From CAZIUL01 sp964542475 (lineage in GTDB: Bacteria > Planctomycetota > B15-G4 > CAYZWU01), in the NCBI GenBank assembly GCA_964542475.1, contig CAZIUL010000001.1, positions 62,001 through 126,000 on the forward strand: a DNA stretch of 64,000 nucleotides. The letters are read 5' to 3'. The stretch's first letter is position 1. Each line of letters begins with the position of its first letter. The translations under genes were made by a program, and so were the position numbers. Below are positions 61,289-64,000 of this stretch, piece by piece. The notes beneath the pieces are model-generated. The model saw nothing but the letters and a program-made list of their open reading frames with translations, had not been told where the DNA came from and did not search any database.

Positions 61289-62937
61289 ATGAAGCACATG
61301 TCTGATCCCAGCTTGGCACGGTTGAGACCGGTGCGGATGTTCGTTCCCGCATGCTTGTGCCTGCTGTTCGTCTCCCTGTTGCTTGTTTTTCCTGTTGGGT
61401 GCATCACGGAAACCAGGGGCTTGGGCTCGTCCAACCTTACGAATATGAACCTCTATTCAGACAGGGAGTTGAAAAGGTTCAAGCCGCTGATGACCCGATA
61501 CAACCTGGACCCTCCCCTGAGCACGGATTTTTCCGGAGGCATGGACGAAGAAGCCGATCTGTTCAAGCCGTTTCACCAGTATTCAAAGATGCGGTACATG
61601 TCGGATGACGGGAGCATTTCCGTGCACTACTACCTGGAGGCAGGCAAGGGGCAGCTCGTTGCAGCCCTGCTCGCCGGGCAGAACCCGTGGATTACCAGGG
61701 CTGCCAATGCAAAGGCAGGCCTGGGTCTTGACGAGGTTACTGTTTTTCCCGGTTTCATATCGGATGTCCGGAGAACAGCGGGTGTGGGGACCACTCCGTT
61801 TTCAGGATATGGAAAAGCCGGTGGCCCTGCATGCGATCTGCTGGTTGTGCGAACAACGCACGAAAGACTGCTGGAGACCGAGGAGTTCATCTCCAGGGTG
61901 CTGACAGAAACCCCGCAGATCGAGATCAAGGTGCGGGTCATCGAGGTTGCTCTCCAGGACAAGCTCGAGTACGGTGTAGACACTTGGGTCTGGAAAGACA
62001 CCAGCGGACAATCTTTTCTTAAACCACCGCAGTTTCAACTTGATCTTGATGGCGATGGTAATCCCATAATCGATGCGATTACAGGATTGCCTACGCCTTT
62101 TTATCCTGAAAGCGGTGGAGATTATAATATGGGTGCTTGGCACACCCAATTTTCTACGGAATCGTTCCTCGTCAGCGGAAACGAAGCTCAGGGAAGTCTT
62201 TTCAAGGTATNNNNNNNNNNNNNNNNNNNNNNNNNNNNNNNNNNNNNNNNNNNNNNNNNNNNNNNNNNNNNNNNNNNNNNNNNNNNNNNNNNNNNNNNNN
62301 NNNNNNNNNNACGGAATCGTTCCTCGTCAGCGGAAACGAAGCTCAGGGAAGTCTTTTCAAGGTATATGGTGTGCACGACAAGATGGTGCTGGACGCATGG
62401 ATCGATCTGGTTCAGCGCACCTCCGAGTCGCAGATCCTGTCCGCTCCCAAGATCACCGTGCTCAACGGGCACAAGGCTGTGATCGAGACCACGGTAAGCC
62501 TCCCTGTACAGAAAGTGAAACCATCGGCCAACACGGCCACGTTCACGTACGCATACGAACCTACCGGGGTCAAGCTGGTGATCCTGCCGACGCTTCTGAT
62601 GGACGATACCATCCAGGTCGAGATAAACGGCGAGGTGACCACTCTTGCGGGGCAGGAATCCCTGGAAACAGTAACAGGTGTGGTGGAAATCCCCATATTC
62701 ACAAACCGAAACATCACCACCAGCGTGACCGTGAGGGACGGCGAAGCTTTCGCCATGGGAGGTCTTCTGGCCACCATGAAGATTGAGCGGGTTTCAAAGG
62801 TGCCGCTTTTGGGCGATATCCCGATCCTTGGGTACATCTTCAAGAACAAGCACATGGAAAACCAGAAGACCCAGATCATCTTCTACATCGAGCCGCGCAT
62901 CGTTCGCAACGAAGAAACGATCTATATGCCGGATTAG
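61289..62937 (+). CDS. Secretin-domain lipoprotein 2 (paralogue, interrupted by an assembly gap)
   Basis: Lipobox PVGC. The paralogous N-terminal half reads YNLDPPLSTDF, MSDDGSISVHYYLEAGKG, CDLLVVRTTHERLLETEEFISRVL, and IEIKVRVIEVALQDKLEYGVD begins the secretin core. The frame meets 100 Ns at 62211. The rest (VYGVHDKMVLDAWIDLVQRTSESQILSAPKITVLNGHKAVIET ... LLGDIPILGYIFKNK) continues after the gap. The 55 bases before the Ns are repeated right after; deleting the 155-base excess gives one frame of 497 residues that matches gene 1 throughout. Start at 61289 with ACGGAG upstream. Confidence 0.8.
62156..62365. other. Scaffold gap: 100 Ns between identical 55-base ends
   Basis: 62156-62210 and 62311-62365 are the same 55 bases (ACGGAATCGTTCCTCGTC...TTCAAGGTAT). 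The N block is exactly 100. This is a typical unmerged overlap between two contigs, so the gap length is arbitrary and probably zero. Confidence 0.85.
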
Positions 62938-63027
62938 ACCGAAATGATGCCTGTGCCGGAATGAGCCTTGCCGAAAACACAATGAATCCAGCGAAATCCC
63001 GCGAAACACATAAGCACTTTTTTTCCC

Positions 63028-63055
63028 TTGACTTGAAAAACGCCTTTGATAAAAT
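63028..63055 (+). promoter_or_regulatory. Candidate sigma70 promoter before the TPR/HEAT protein
   Basis: TTGACT (63028-63033), 16-base spacer, TAAAAT (63050-63055), about 150 bases upstream of the ATG at 63206 in the 268-base gap after the second secretin gene. Confidence 0.45.
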
Positions 63056-63205
63056 CCGGCATTCTTTTTTAATTTTATCTTAACGTTTTTAACAGCAGAA
63101 ACTTAAAAAGCAGTTACCATCGGTTTTGCCGCTCATATTTAAACGAGTTAGATCTATTTTGCGATTTGTTTACAGCGTCCTAATTTCTTGTGAGAGGAGA
63201 ATGGA

Positions 63206-64000
63206 ATGTTGAAAGGGATGATTGGCGTACTGGCATCCTTGTTCCTTGTCGGATTGGTTTTTGTCCCGAACGCTTTTGCCCAGGATGAGCTTGATAACCT
63301 TTTCGATGAAGGAGTGAGCCTTTTTAACCGCGGCCGTTACGATGAGGCGCTTCAGGTGTTTCAGGGTGTGCTGGCGGAAAATCCCACAAACGAACAGGCC
63401 TTCAGGTTTTTTGACAAGACAGGTCACCAGGTCTTTTTGAAGATGCTCACCGAAAGCGGAGAGTACGAATCCGTTGCAAAACGGTTCATCGAACTGGCCA
63501 GGACCGGCCGCAAAGAGAAAGAGGAAAACGGCCGGCGCATCGAGGAGCTCGTGGGCCAGGTGGTTTCCGGGGATCAGCGGGCCCGGATGAATGCCCAGCT
63601 CTCCCTGGTCGCTGATCACGGCGAATACGCGGTCGAATACATGTATGCCGTACTCGGAAGCGAGGATATCGAGGCCAGGGTCAATGTGATAACCAGCCTT
63701 GCCCGGATGGGCGAAGAAGTGGTGCTGCCCCTGATAGAGGTGCTGCATTCGGATGACGTCCTCGTGCGAAGGAACGCGGCTGCTGTGCTCGGACAGATCG
63801 GCGATATGCGGTCGGCACCCTCGCTCTGTGCGATGGCTGTGCTGGACGACGACGAGATGAACAGGATGGTGGCATCCAAGAGCGTTGCCAAGTTTGCCGA
63901 AGCGGAAACTACCTCTCCAGCGGCTTGTGCCGTGCTTTTCAACGGTTTGGCCGAGCAGTACCTGAACCGGGATGAAACGGTCCTGAAACCGTACCTGGCA
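63206..64000 (+). CDS. Secreted TPR/HEAT-repeat protein, 3' end outside the window
   Basis: 265 codons visible, open to the right edge. Signal peptide MLKGMIGVLASLFLVGLVFVPNAFAQ, one TPR-like unit (FDEGVSLFNRGRYDEALQVFQGVLAENPTNEQAF), then HEAT-type units (ARVNVITSLARMGEEVVLPLIEVLHSDDVLVRRNAAAVLGQIGDMRSAPSLCAM, then MVASKSVAKFAE). GAGAGGAG lies upstream of the ATG. Exported; probably interacts with the envelope proteins encoded just before it, but no function can be named. Confidence 0.82.
   Translation, partial: MLKGMIGVLASLFLVGLVFVPNAFAQDELDNLFDEGVSLFNRGRYDEALQVFQGVLAENPTNEQAFRFFDKTGHQVFLKMLTESGEYESVAKRFIELARTGRKEKEENGRRIEELVGQVVSGDQRARMNAQLSLVADHGEYAVEYMYAVLGSEDIEARVNVITSLARMGEEVVLPLIEVLHSDDVLVRRNAAAVLGQIGDMRSAPSLCAMAVLDDDEMNRMVASKSVAKFAEAETTSPAACAVLFNGLAEQYLNRDETVLKPYLA

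Noticed and set aside
62137..62937. Separate second half of a secretin as its own gene
   Set aside because: Its first residues repeat the end of the preceding gene across the N block; the two belong to one gene.
1..64000. tRNA, rRNA, CRISPR array, prophage or integrase
   Set aside because: Searched by eye for tRNA T-arm sequences, spaced direct repeats and integrase/transposase motifs; none was convincing. A scanner such as tRNAscan-SE was not available.

Overview
The window is about 64 kb of roughly 50-55% GC bacterial chromosome. It contains no rRNA, tRNA, CRISPR array, phage module or intact transposase. The host is clearly a diderm: it has a type II secretion operon, several lipoproteins with lipoboxes, secretin-domain outer-membrane proteins and TatA. 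The single run of exactly 100 Ns, flanked by a 55-base duplication, indicates a draft assembly, probably a metagenome-assembled genome. The phylum cannot be fixed from sequence alone. Many secreted TPR/HEAT proteins, an enlarged RNase HII-like protein, a GldG/DUF4340 ABC operon and several dispersed intergenic repeats would fit an uncultivated lineage (PVC-like or deltaproteobacteria-like), but this is inference.

Layout, left to right. 0-3.4 kb: a truncated SSS sugar symporter with a divergent galactokinase, then a frameshifted lipoprotein gene. 3.5-8.1 kb: a CsgG/LpoB-like lipoprotein, a B12-binding radical SAM protein, an enlarged RNase HII-like protein and a degenerate receiver-domain protein; palindromic mobile elements flank the last two. 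8.2-11.3 kb: a candidate structured RNA with a terminator, then a glycosyltransferase/FAD-oxidoreductase pair. 11.3-14.5 kb (minus strand): a Cys-rich protein, a MocA-like nucleotidyltransferase, an XdhC/CoxI protein and a KTI12/PSTK-like kinase. 14.5-20.8 kb: sucCD behind a good sigma70-type promoter, a membrane protein plus tatA, a polyprenyl diphosphate synthase, folD and a rhomboid protease. 21-24.7 kb: a large unrecognised secreted protein, a MITE-like hairpin and serS.

24.8-33 kb (minus strand): a compact type II secretion operon gspD-E-F-G-H-I-J without recognisable C, K, L or M genes. 33-37.5 kb: an antiporter with a long acidic N-terminal extension, PtsN, rpsU, rpiB and a Sua5/low-molecular-weight phosphatase fusion. 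37.6-42.3 kb: an NtrB/NtrC-type two-component pair, then dnaK with a strong terminator. 42.4-47.4 kb: a GldA/GldF/GldG-like ABC operon with a DUF4340 protein. 47.5-51 kb (minus strand): two TPR proteins. 51.5-58.9 kb: a 1050-residue Ig-like lipoprotein, queC, a lipoprotein, rpsO and pnp. 59.2-64 kb: a small secreted protein, two paralogous secretin-domain lipoproteins (the second split by the assembly gap) and a truncated TPR/HEAT secreted protein.

The most unusual content is between the genes. One family of about 140-173-base palindromic elements (ends CCCGCTTATTTCAT...) occurs as three complete copies and two half copies. Two full copies are flanked by 4-base direct repeats, and the inner stem is kept by different bases in different copies. 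A second, unrelated MITE-like hairpin has its own 4-base duplication. A third, short repeat appears to have extended the reading frame of serS.
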